Assembly (NCBI GenBank): GCA_015680685.1
Contig: MNCI01025188.1
Coordinates: 55,959-119,958 of the forward strand
Reading direction: 5' to 3'
DNA: 64,000 nucleotides
Source of the DNA: Gnetum montanum
Lineage: Eukaryota; Streptophyta; Gnetopsida; Gnetales; Gnetaceae
Positions 22,876-34,019 of this stretch are shown in pieces. Numbering within the stretch: position 1 is the stretch's first letter; every line of letters starts with the position of its first letter. The position numbers and the translations under genes were made by a program. The notes under the pieces are model-generated. The model was not told where the DNA came from and did not search any database. It saw only the letters and a program-made list of their open reading frames with translations.

Positions 22876-23768
22876 TGATGAGTGGCGAGGTACCCCTACA
22901 CTCAACCATACGAATATGAACATTTCACGCATGATCCGGTCGAACTTCATAGATGGGCTAGTTGTGGTATCTAGATAGTTACTCACTGATTGTAGTTTGC
23001 TGTCTTCCCACCTAGACTAGTATTTGCTTTGTCATGTATGGTCTAGTCCAGAGTGAGATGTATGATATGTTCCTAAACCAATGCTACTCCTGGAGGTGAT
23101 GGAAAATAACTTTAACTAAGCTAAGAGGAAAAGGGAAGAGAGAGTTATGTTAGGAGAAAATAGGGGGAGAGAATCTAAACTAGCTAAAGTGTGATGAGCA
23201 TTCATTCCTTAATCATCTGTACACATCTTGAAACTCGTGCAAAACTACCATTGGGATTACCAAGCACAGATCCTAGGTACGCTACTGGGTTACCAAGTAG
23301 TCACACTTAAATGCTTGTGATTAAGTCATACTCATTCTATGTTTAATAAGAGTTGAGGGTGAAGAGATACTAACTATGAAAGTAATAAATAACAATAATA
23401 ATTAAATAATTAAACTAAGTGAATGTTACAATGATGAAGTAATCTCAATCTTTATTTTTGGTCATGTGCATGTCTAAGTACATCACACTCAAATAAAGGA
23501 TGCTGTACAATTACAATCATCATACTATGGGCATGCACTGAGAGAGAGGCTTGAGAGAAAAATGACAAAGAGATCCTATAATAAACTTGACTCCTAAAAC
23601 TGACTAAAGACTCCCTTTTCCCATGCACCTACATGTGTATTTATAGGTCCACATAGGAACCATGATATCGCATATTTGATATCACTGCTGGATGCGATAT
23701 CACATACCTGATATCGCGTAACCGATATCGTGGATCCAATATTGCCCTAGATGAACAACGATTCATTA
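22876..23768 (-). repeat. 5' LTR of element B (893 bp)
   Basis: Begins TGATGAGTGG and ends TTCATTA on the plus strand (CA decayed to TA). Palindromes lie at about 23660-23745. It is flanked by the target copy ggagg. Confidence 0.88.
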
Positions 23769-24027
23769 GGAGGGTTCAACTGGTAGTTCCCATGGTGTCC
23801 ACATGAGTGGAGTAAGGGAGTGCTATCTAGCTTGTTAGCATATTGCGATTATCGAAATTGAAACACCGCTTAGGGGCCATGCTAACATTAACACATTGTT
23901 TGCTGGAATGTGTTTCAAGACTATTGATTGCTTAGGCATATTTCTCTTGAGTTTCATCCTAATTCAGAATCTACTTGGGGGAACTCTAGGGGTGCTGAAC
24001 AATGTTCCTAGGGACAATGTTGTTACA
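23769..24027 (+). repeat. 3' LTR of chromovirus C, right part
   Basis: It resumes the LTR of C after the B insertion, ends TTGTTACA at 24027, and is followed by the target duplication atcat. Left and right parts, less the 5-bp duplication of B, add up to about 565 bp, the length of the 5' LTR. Confidence 0.9.
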
Positions 24028-24032
24028 ATCAT

Positions 24033-24977
24033 AGTGATAGTTTAGCCAATTTCAAACTTGTAACTTATTATATATGATAGAATGAGCTAGTATATGAAAC
24101 CATGTCATACTTGGTAATAAACATAGAATAGTTCAATGGAACATATTAGGTATAATTTTTTTAAAAAATAAATTACTAAATTGTAAAAATAAAAATAAAC
24201 TAAACAAATTAGCTCACCTTATGGTAAGACAAGCCATTAAACTAAGTGTGTGAAATGACCTTGGATTCTATTAACATCATTTGAATCAATTCTAAGTTAA
24301 GACTCTTTTAACTTTTCCATTTTCAGTTCTAGAGAATAAGAGAGGATTCAAATATTGAAAAGTACTTGAATTCACTGTAATAAGCCAAAATGAAGAATGC
24401 TTGTTTTCTTTTCAACAAAACAACAAGAATATACTAATTTAAGAGTGCTTGTTAAATTCATCATGCTTGCTCAAAGGTCTTGAACAAAAGGTTAGATCAT
24501 ATACCTACATGATTAGGGTAAAATCTATGTTTGGAAAATTTGATGTCACTTTTCTTGATATGCTATATACTATAAAGGCTCACTTGTAGAAAAAGATGTG
24601 TATGTATCTTGTCCAACGAAGCTCTAATATTTTCAAGATGTTGTTTGTTGACTGAGGCACCCCACAACCTACAATAACAAAATTGGTATTCTTTTATAAA
24701 CCCAAAAATTATCATCTTGAATATGATGGTGATTAAGCCTATTATTACTTGAAGAAAGAAGAAGATTCTCTTTGAGAGCAACACAGAATTTCACCCTCCA
24801 CAATTAGCTAAATTGACATTTCTAGCGCATCTCCACTCTACTCTAAGGGGTTGAATATCTCTGATCTCCTTTAGATACCCACAAAGCTTAAACATCTCAT
24901 CAAGTAGATCTAGACATTCTTCAACATTTGATGAAATTGTTTCAAACCTTTCTAGTACCAAACCCATGAATAGAAAG
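24033..24977. other. Unassigned sequence between elements C and D
   Basis: AT-rich. On the minus strand an open stretch (24960-24563, with one stop at 24790) encodes a helical N-part (VEECLDLLDEMFKLCGYL) and a hydrophobic segment (FFLQVIIGLITIIFKMIIFG). I do not recognise it. It could be an exon of a lost host gene, or chance. Confidence 0.25.
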
Positions 24978-25804
24978 TGATGGGATGCGATATCACATGG
25001 GCCATGATCCCGCGTATGCGATATTACGTTCGCCGCGATATCGCATCCCACGCGATATTGCGTACACGATATCGCGGCACGTCGCAAAGTCTATAAATAA
25101 GAGGCAGCTCTCCCTTATTTTCCATTCTAGGCCTAGACTGTAGGGAAACTCTGGCAGTTTGATTACTCCAAAGATAGAATATTTTCCATGTGCCTGCAAT
25201 AGGAGCTCCAAAGTGAACGGATCTTTATTCGAGAAAACATTCTACCTGAACACAAGTTTGTGTACGCAATAAAGACGAACTTATTGGATAAACCTTGTAG
25301 TGCATGGAATAGGCTAATTAGGACTTTATTTACTATTTTCTATTGAATGATTTATTAGAATTAAATCTCTCTCAACCCTTCTCTCCTAGTTAAGTGCCTT
25401 AGTACAACCGCTTCGAGCACGTGCGTTACGCGTGGTGATCCTAGCAACGACTAGCGTTTGGTAAGCACGGTTGCATCGATTCAGGGTGTGAACGGTAAGT
25501 GGGAATAGATGTTGATGCTAGGTTAATTCAGACTTAGTTAGTTAGTTAGAGTTAGTTAGTTAATCTCTTCAACCATTCACCTTAGCAGCATAGGAGATAA
25601 AATCGAAAAGACAATAAAAATCATATACCTCGGACTTACTTAACCATATCGTGACAAATACAAGTAAGTCTAGGAAGATAACAAATAATTAACCTTAAGT
25701 GTTCCATGAGGCGTGTAGGCACTTAGTCTTTGGAGTTTGACTGGATCATGCATGTTACACTCGTATTTGTATGGTTGAGTGTTGGGGTACCTTGCCACTC
25801 ATCA
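24978..25804 (+). repeat. 5' LTR of element D (827 bp)
   Basis: Starts TGATGGGATGCG and ends CACTCATCA. Palindromes at 24984-25075 are followed by TCTATAAATAAG (about 25091-25102). The 3' LTR is 30 bp shorter, mostly from fewer palindrome units. Confidence 0.88.
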
Positions 25805-25805
25805 T

Positions 25806-25822
25806 TGGCATCGTTGTCGGGG
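25806..25822 (+). other. Primer binding site, tRNA-Asp type (element D)
   Basis: TGGCATCGTTGTCGGGG, which differs from the consensus by three transitions and lies one base after the LTR. Confidence 0.82.
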
Positions 25823-26053
25823 ACTAAGTGTTTGTGCACTAAGTAGAACATAGGAAATTACTCACATTGTTGGGAGCTTAAACAAACCTTAGGGTTAATC
25901 ACATAAAAATTATATAACGGTTAATTAGCACACCGATAAGACATCATATCTTCTTCTTCTTCTCACAAGAGCATTTCACCTAGGGATAATACAAGAAACA
26001 GTCGGCAATAAAAAACACATAACCTAGATCAGCCAGTTCCTCAACAATATAGG

Positions 26054-28230
26054 ATGACATATACTCATCCCAATGAGTATATACCTAATTTCACTTTTAT
26101 CCTCCATCAGGATGAACAGATGCATTGGAGAGACTTGCAAGGTAACATAATGTTACCTCCGGATCGTGCAGTCCCCAACATGCTCCTTCGTGCTTTGGCA
26201 TAGATCGACATGACTCAGATCTATGCTAAATACATTATAGGTGATTTCAACATAAGAGATTACTATCCTACAACCTTACAACGTATGAGGGACACAAGGC
26301 AGGAGAGCCAACATACACTATTGAAGGGCAAAGAGGTCCAGCACGTCCTAAGTGAAATTGGAGATGGTGAACCACTTATAATTGGTTTGTTATCAAAAGA
26401 TGTTCCCCCTCCTAACAACAGTGAGGAGGTGGAGTATCAGAACCTACGCTCCACGATACACAACATTGGTTCTGATCCCTGTGAACACCAACTGTTCACC
26501 AAGGGAACAACAACAAATGACAAGGATGGGAATTTAGATCGTCACCACGATTGGGGCCAAAGCCATAGAAGGGAAGGTAAGAAACATCGCCATGGAGATG
26601 GTTCTCCTTCTTCTTTACCTTCATCACATCACTCACCCTCTCCTTCCACATCAGGGTGTAGCCATTAAGAGCATAATGAGAGGATAAAGGTAATAGAAAT
26701 GAGAGACCTCAATGAGAGAGTTGAGAGAGAGGATGAGGGTAGTCTAAAGAGTCTAGGCATGAATGAAGGGAAAGTAGGGAACAACGCAGACATCATAGAC
26801 GTCATGAAAGAGATGATCATGACAAGACCCTACTTGCCACTTGAAGCATGCTAAATATAATAGAGGCAGTTAGAATTCCAACAAGGCATCAAAAGGATAG
26901 TTGGATCAAGCGCTTGGACATGAACAATATCCCACGCTTCGAAGGGGGATACAACGCGGATCCACAAAATCATTTACAGGCATTCCATGATGCCTATGCC
27001 TTGCAAAACATAAAAAAAAAGTGGTAGAAACTAAAGTTGTTTCCAAGACACTCATCAAGGAAGCAAAGAGTTGGTACCAGTCCTTAGAACCGAAAACCAT
27101 CAGGATGTGGAGTATGATGTTAGAAATCTCCAATGATAAATATCAAACATACTCCAGAGTGTCTAATTTGAGTAAGAAGATCTAAGGATGGAAGCAAGGT
27201 ACTCATGAATCCTTTGATGCTACCATGGGCCACTACTATGCACTGTTACATTGTTGCTCGAGCCATGATTACGCACAACAGGACCAACTTCGCCATCTTG
27301 TAGATGGGATAAGGTATGAAACTAGGAGAACCATTGGGACTTATACCCAAGGGAGACTATTAGAACGTAGATCCCATGAGATTCATTGCTTGTTGGAACA
27401 AGTAGCCAAAGAAGAAGGGGAGCTACAAAAAAGGGAAATTGTAGAAGAATATAACTAAGATCCCTCTCTTGGCAAGAAGGGAGTGATATTTTGCAATGAA
27501 GAGGATGAGTCATCACTTGAAGAGTTGTTGAATAGAAAAACCTTTCCGCTTTAGAAGCTAACAATAGAAGTATCGGCTAAGGCAGATGAAGTATGGAGCT
27601 CCTTAGACAGTAAAATTAAAACTTTCCTTAAGATTGTAGAGGAGTCTAAGGAGGAACGTAGTGACAAGGACAAGAAAAAGCGGAGAGATTCAGGCCCTGC
27701 ACATGACAAGGGTAAGGGTAAAATAAACATCTCTAATGAGGTTGCGGACTCAGACACAGACGATGAAGGTGGATGTGAGATCTACTACTCTGACCATCCT
27801 AAGGGATGTTGTCCAATCATCTCACATCTACAAGAGTCTGGGGTGTATGTAGTTAACCCAAGACTCAACAAACGGTAGACACCCTGTAGGTTACCTTATC
27901 CTCAAGGTAACCCAAGACAGTTCCACCAACCATTAACGTATTATCCAAGTGGAACTCCACCACAACCCATTGGACAACATCAGTAGTGGTAATATCCACA
28001 ATCATGGGGGATGCAACCGCCTAAACATCAATACCCTTATTGGCAGCTGATTCCTCCAAGTGACCCTAAGGGTTACACACCCCCACAACGTCACTACCCA
28101 GTTCGGGAATATTACTAGACTTCCCCTTTGGGAAGGGACACTCCACATGTATACCATCCTACAAATTCATCTGCACCTCTCATGTTGGTAGCTCCACCAC
28201 CAACCACTCCAACAATGCCAAGGGTATTTC
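26054..28230 (+). pseudogene. gag: gag of element D
   Basis: The ATG at 26054 is in frame with the 26210-26668 stretch. Across frame changes it has the gag domain: IPRFEGGYNADPQNHLQAF, then a YQTYSRVSNLS segment, then RHLVDGIRYETRRTIGTYTQ. These can be aligned with gag of A and B. A knuckle relic has Tyr for the second Cys (CEIYYSDHPKGC). The C-terminal part is Pro/Gln-rich. Its N-terminal ~200 residues, with a Ser/His-rich stretch, are longer than in A. It would build the particle that could also package A and B RNA. Confidence 0.78.
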
Positions 28231-28256
28231 CCACTCAAACGTAACAACCTAATATC

Positions 28257-28990
28257 ATGAGGGCTTCTAATCCTCAATTCTCAGTTGGTCCTAATAGTTT
28301 TACATCGAAAGGACCTTTCTTTAGGGCCAACAATCCAACTAATCCCTCACCCTCACAAGTGGTTGAACATCTAAACACCGTCGTACCAAATAAGGTTCCT
28401 AGAACCCCTTCAAACAAAAAGACATGCCCAATGCACACGGTTATGTTAACACATACCATAATCGATTGGATTAAGGTAGGTCACCTTCCTAAGAAATTAT
28501 CTGATCTTGGGAGCCCCCTAATTTACCTTCAGGTCATTGGGAATGAACCTCATAAGGCTTTTCTTGACTCAGGCTCTGGAGTCAACTTAATCTCACAAGA
28601 ATTGTATAAAGCCTGAAACCTACCTCCACTCAAGAGGAGCTATATTTGCTTAGAGCTGGCTGACCAGTCCATCACTGTTCCTTTGGGATAAGTTGAGGAT
28701 ATTATTACCACCATGGGTGGTTGGTCATACCTAGCCAATTTCCTGGTGATTTAAATAAATAATGACAATGGGGATTTCCCAATAATAATGGGAAGGACAT
28801 GGCTAAGCACAATTGATGCATGCCTAGGAATCTGCAATCTTTCCCTAGAAATATCCAAGAAAAAAACTTTTGAAAAGATTGAGAGGAAGAGAGTTCCATG
28901 CATCGCATATGGTGACACAGGGTGCCATTGCATGCAGAAATCATGGGTGATGCAAAGTTTAACATTGCCTGCATGTAATTAGTGTGCACA
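28257..28990 (+). pseudogene. Aspartic protease of element D
   Basis: The active-site motif FLDSGSGVNLISQELY (D-S-G) lies near 28560-28610. The second conserved segment FPIIMGRTWLSTIDACLG lies near 28776-28830, with the usual spacing for plant gypsy proteases. Stops at 28613, 28690 and 28755 break the frame. This enzyme is missing from A and B. Confidence 0.78.
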
Positions 28991-29339
28991 AGATATTGAC
29001 ATACAAAAGTGCCTATATGCAGTAGCCACGCAACAAGAAGACACCCAGTGGTTGATGGCTGATCCAGGGAGCAATTCAATAACATGCATGGAACTAACTA
29101 CGGGGATAACTAGTGCTTACATTGAAAGCATAGATGTACTAGAGCAAGTTCGTTGCCAACTTCCAGTCCTTAACTTCGAAAACATTAATTGGGGGAAGTT
29201 GGAGATTCCCAAGGAATTTAGACAAGAGCCCCTAGACCTAAAACCATTGCCCACTTGAAATACATGACCCTTGAAAATGGAATACATGACCCTTGAAAAT
29301 GGGAAACCGGTAATTTTCAATGCAAAACTTGCCCCCAAA

Positions 29340-30730
29340 CAAAAAGAAAGCCTATTGAAGGTAATCAATAAATGATCAAAAGCCTTTGCCTGGTCATACC
29401 CCAAGATAACTAGAATAGACCCTAGGATATGCCAGCATAGGATTTACATGGACCCCTCCATGAAGCCTTGAAAGAAACCACAGAGGCGATTGAACCTGAA
29501 ATTGAAACAAGTAGTGAAGGAAGAGATAGAGAAACTCCTAAAGGCCAGGTTCATATATCCCATTGTTGATAGTAAATGGGTTAGTCCTCTAGTAATTGTG
29601 CCTAAAAAGGAGGCAAATGGAGGGTATGTATAGATTTTAGGCTACTGAACATGGAAACATTCAAAGATCATTTCTCGTTGCCGTTTGTCGACCAAGTCTT
29701 GGACACTATAGCGGGCATCGTTATTATAGTTTTCTAGATGGGTATAGTGGATATATTGAAATACAAATAGCACCAGAAGATGAAGCCAAAATGATGTTCA
29801 CTAGTCCCTGGGGAACATTCGCATATAGTCAAATGCCATTTGGCTTGTGCAATGCCCCCGCCACATTTCAACATTTAGTCCTAAGAAGTTTTCAACAACA
29901 AATAGGAAATGGAGTGGAAGTCTTTATGGATGACTTTTCCACTTATGGGAGAAGCTTTGATCAAGCCCTTGACTGGTTAGAGTAGGTGCTAAAATGATGC
30001 ATTGAAACCAATCTAAAGCTCAACTAGCAAAAAAGCCATTTGATGGTTCAAGATGGCATAGTACTAGGGCATAAGATCTCACAATCAGGAATAGAGGTGC
30101 ACCCAGAAAAAGTAAAGGTTATCCAAGGAATCACTCAAAAACCAGAAATGGTCAAAGATATTTAGTCATTCCTTGGAGACACTGGCTACTATAGGAGATT
30201 CATTGAGAACTTCAACAAGATTTTCAAACCGTTGGTAGAATTAACGAAAAAAGATGCACCCTTCGAATGGACCAGGGAATGTGAACGAGCATTCCAAACT
30301 CTAAAAAAAAGGCTTGTGGAAATCCCTATTCTAGAAGTCCTCGACTGATTCTGACCATTTCATATCATGACCGACACATCTAATTATGCCTTAGGAGCTG
30401 TACTAACACAGTTGGATGAACAAAAATGCCCTTATTTCATCCACTATGCGAGTAAGAGTATTGCTAGTGCACAACTCAACTACACCACCACCGAAAAGGA
30501 ATTAATGGCTGTAGTGTTTTCACTGGTCAAATTTAGGCACTATGTGTTGGGCTACAAAGTGTACATTCATATAGATCATAGTGCAATTCGGTTCCTCATG
30601 AACAAGGTAATGGTTAGCCCTCGTATTATAAGTTGGTTGGTAATCCTTCAAGAGTTCAATTTAACAATAGTAGATCGAAAGGGCATCGAGAACGTTGTTT
30701 CTGATCATTTATCTCAGTTGCATTGGGACA
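29340..30730 (+). pseudogene. Reverse transcriptase and RNase H of element D
   Basis: The N-part has AFAWSYPKITRIDPRICQHR and IEKLLKARFIYPI, then SPLVIVPKK. A one-base frameshift near 29615 follows. MPFGLCNAPATF (29833-29868) and the catalytic FMDDFSTYG (29923-29949) lie in an open frame. RNase H at 30367-30720 keeps all four acidic sites (MTDTSNYALGA, TEKELMAVVFS, IHIDHSAIRF, VVSDHLSQL). It is a single RNase H with no second archaeal-type domain, as expected for Athila and unlike element E. Confidence 0.87.
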
Positions 30731-30959
30731 ACAAAGAGGATAAATATGTTGTATCTAATCATTTTCTTGACGAAACCCTCTTTTCGGGTGTAATAAATAA
30801 TCGACCCACGGGAACAAATTGGTATAGTAGCATTCTTACTTATCTCCTTTGTCAACAAAGACCTCAGGGTTTGGACTTTAGGAAGAAGCAACAATTTCTT
30901 CATAAAACCAAGTACTTCATGGAAATCATGGGACAACTCTATAAAGTCTACCCTGATGG

Positions 30960-32080
30960 CTTGGTTTGATGGTATGTACCCAATGAGGATCAATTAAGGG
31001 TTCTCCAGGATGCTCGTGAGGGTCCCTATGGGGGCCACTATGCAAGGAGACAAATAGCCATTAAGATCCTGCTTGCAGGATATTACTGGTCAATGCTATT
31101 TCAGGATGTCCATCAATTTGTCCAATCCTATGAGCACTGTCAACAGGATGGTGGAATGACTACTAGAATGGATGGTCTGCAACAATGGATTCAACCCTTA
31201 GAACACTTTTATATTTGGGGAATTGATTTTATGGGGCCTATTACACTATTGTCCAATGGAAAAGCTTATATTATTGTTGCCGTTGACTATTTAACCAAAT
31301 CGGCTGAAGTAGCTATTGTAACAGATTGTACATATTCTATAGCTGCATGATTTGTACAACAAAAAATTGTAAACAGGTTTGGTGTGCCACATGCACTCAT
31401 CTCTGACAATGGAACACATTTTACAGGTGCAACCTTTTGCAAGTTGATGCAACGCTTAGGGGTGGAACATAAATTGACCACACCTTATCACCCCCAAGCT
31501 AATGGCCAAGCTAAGATCACCAATTGGGAGATTACGAGAATATTACTAGAAAAATTAGCAAATTTAGGCGAGATTGGAGCACGAAATTAAACGATGCTCT
31601 CTGGGCATACCATTCCACTTGGAAACTCTCTACAGGCTACTCTCCCTATGATTTGGCATATGAAAAACTTCCAAAACTTCTAATTCAAATGGAGCTCCGT
31701 ACACTATCCATGACATGTGACCTCCACCTTGATCTCAATCTAGCATAGAAACAACAATTGGCATCTCTACATGTGCTAGACGAGAATCGATTGGTTGTCC
31801 TATCATCAAACAAGATACACAAGGCATACAACAAACACCATCATGACTTAAAAATTTGAAAGGTTAAATTCCAGCCCGGAGACAAGGTTCTTTACTGGAA
31901 TCCCGCACATGTACCACAATGTACGAAATTTCAAACATTGTGGGAAGGACCCTACATTATCCATATGACCTTTCCCTTGGGATCCATGACCATATACAAG
32001 CCTGAAATCCCTAATAAAAGATTACTAGTCAATGTGCAACAAACCAAACCTTTCCATGCACTAAGAACATCTAGTACAAC
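30960..32080 (+). pseudogene. Integrase of element D
   Basis: The zinc-binding part is GGHYARRQIAIKIL followed by SYEHCQQ, with one Cys replaced by Tyr. The DDE core has WGIDFMGP, ISDNGTHF and NGQAKITNWEI, so all three acidic residues are visible. The YHPQANGQ motif is present. A stop at 31348 and a frame change near 31565 disable it. The C-terminal part continues with FQPGDKVLYWNPAH and LWEGPYII to about 32080. No chromodomain was seen. Confidence 0.85.
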
Positions 32081-34019
32081 TTACACCTCTTGTAGCGGAC
32101 AACCACACTCCTTATTCAGATCTCTTCCTTTCGATTCAGTCATGGGGGAGATGGCCACCTGTGTTGATAAATCGAGGCCCTCAGTTCTTTTTAAGTTTTT
32201 GTTTTACACATTTTTNNNNNNNNNNNNNNNNNNNNNNNNNNNNNNNNNNNNNNNNNNNNNNNNNNNNNNNNNNNNNNNNNNNNNNNNNNNNNNNNNNNNN
32301 NNNNNNNNNNNNNNNNNNNNNNNNNNNNNNNNNNNNNNNNNNNNNNNNNNNNNNNNNNNNNNNNNNNNNNNNNNNNNNNNNNNNNNNNNNNNNNNNNNNN
32401 NNNNNNNNNNNNNNNNNNNNNNNNNNNNNNNNNNNNNNNNNNNNNNNNNNNNNNNNNNNNNNNNNNNNNNNNNNNNNNNNNNNNNNNNNNNNNNNNNNNN
32501 NNNNNNNNNNNNNNNNNNNNNNNNNNNNNNNNNNNNNNNNNNNNNNNNNNNNNNNNNNNNNNNNNNNNNNNNNNNNNNNNNNNNNNNNNNNNNNNNNNNN
32601 NNNNNNNNNNNNNNNNNNNNNNNNNNNNNNNNNNNNNNNNNNNNNNNNNNNNNNNNNNNNNNNNNNNNNNNNNNNNNNNNNNNNNNNNNNNNNNNNNNNN
32701 NNNNNNNNNNNNNNNNNNNNNNNNNNNNNNNNNNNNNNNNNNNNNNNNNNNNNNNNNNNNNNNNNNNNNNNNNNNNTAGAAAAAATAATTCCTTGGGCTA
32801 CAAGCACTGGTTATGGAACTAAAATAAAAATGTTTCCTCTAACTAAGGCCCTTCTCGCTTTTCATTCTCTCCTCCTTGTTTCATTGGAATGGTGGTGGCT
32901 CTTGGGTGAAGGTATTCTTGTTACTTCAAGAGGATGGTTCGGCCAAATGCATTAATGCAAAGTCACTGAAAGTGGTTTTTTTGAGGCCGAAGTTGGAATG
33001 AGATTTTTCGAGTCACATTAATCATGAACTACACAAGGGGCTGTACACCACCTTGTTCTTGGGATTCCATTCCATTCTCTTCTCTCCACCCTTCTCTCCA
33101 TTGTTCACCTCATTGTTGGTTGTATCATTAGTGTATATATTTTGGTTAATGCATTGTTTTCTTTTTGGTCAATTCTTGTAGTTAAGACTTTAACTCTTGT
33201 TCCAAATGACATTCCTAGAGCCTACAGACTTTTTGAATGTGGGTTTGTCAGGGTGTTAAGGGCATGAGCCTGCTTTGGGGAGAACCCACTTACATTCCTC
33301 TTTGGTGCACCAGTTAAATTATTTTCCCTAACATCTTTGCAATATAATTTATTTTATTCATTTCCATCTTGACATCCATTTTATCGATGTTATCGTTGTC
33401 TTTTTTTCTCTATCTTTCTTGTTCTTTTTCTTTCTCCATTCTATCGCTACCAGAGATTCGCGAGTAGTCATGGGGGTATAGGGCCTAAGTTTTTCCATTT
33501 TCTCCTAACCCCTACATCTTTGGTAGGCACCAATATTATATCTCCAGATTTGTATCAACCATACCACAACTCATCCAACGGACCTTTCACCGAAGCAAGG
33601 TATCAACTACATTGAAATTCATTTACCCTTGCTAATATAAGATTGTGTTGTGTGTGCAGATGGCAATCATATAACAACGAATTGGATCTAGGAGGAACAC
33701 ATGGAATGAAGCAGTGCTGAAGTAGCTATGCAAAGAACCAGATGGATAGCGTGCTTATGGATGGACAATGAAAGGCGTAATCTTGGTTTTGGCAGTAGAA
33801 AAACTTCTTTCTCTCTCTCTTTCTTAGCTGCCAAATGAAACCTGATGTCAATGTAATAAGGTGTTCACTCTTGTTGTCATGAACACTAGTTTTGTCATGT
33901 CTTGTAATGATGATCCGTTCACAAGTCATCTCATTAGTTTCATTTGAGTCAATAATCCCATATCGTCCCAATATTTTGTCAAGAACTCAAGGATGAGTTT
34001 TCATTCAGTCATGGGGGTA
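32081..34019 (+). other. 3' region of element D with assembly gap and polypurine tract
   Basis: A run of N covers 32216-32776. No ORF2-like protein was found in the rest, although part of one could be hidden in the gap. The true polypurine tract, CATGGGGGTA (34010-34019), abuts the LTR. Two further copies of AGTCATGGGGG lie at about 32138-32150 and 33466-33478. ORFs drawn across the N run are artefacts. Confidence 0.7.

Larger units (their letters stand above)
14933..23768 (-). mobile_element. Retrotransposon B, complete, non-autonomous, nested in LTR of C
   Basis: Two LTRs (14933-15826 and 22876-23768) enclose, in element order from the right, a tRNA-Asp primer site, gag, a spacer, an accessory ORF2 and a polypurine tract. 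The target duplication is agagg (14928-14932) against ggagg (23769-23773), one mismatch. Total length is 8836 bp. No pol domain is visible in any frame. The LTRs differ at about one base in ten in the ~240 bases I compared. Element A is a second copy, so this is a family and not one random deletion product. Confidence 0.9.
8842..24027 (+). mobile_element. Chromovirus C (Ty3/gypsy), interrupted by element B
   Basis: The 5' LTR is 8842-9406 and the 3' LTR is 14622-14932 plus 23769-24027. A 5-bp target duplication atcat is exact on both sides (8837-8841 and 24028-24032). The primer site matches initiator tRNA-Met and the polypurine tract is at 14609-14621. Domain order is gag, protease, RT, RNase H, integrase remnant and chromodomain, which defines a chromovirus. 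Without B the element is about 6.3 kb. All genes carry stops, and the integrase core is deleted. Confidence 0.9.

Noticed and set aside
24563-24960. Disease-resistance (RPW8 or similar) gene piece on the minus strand
   Set aside because: Helical and hydrophobic segments are present, but no motif of a named family could be recognised. It is left as unassigned.
31938-32955. Long open frames on both strands across 32216-32776
   Set aside because: They are created by the N run. Only the short integrase tail at the left end is real coding sequence.
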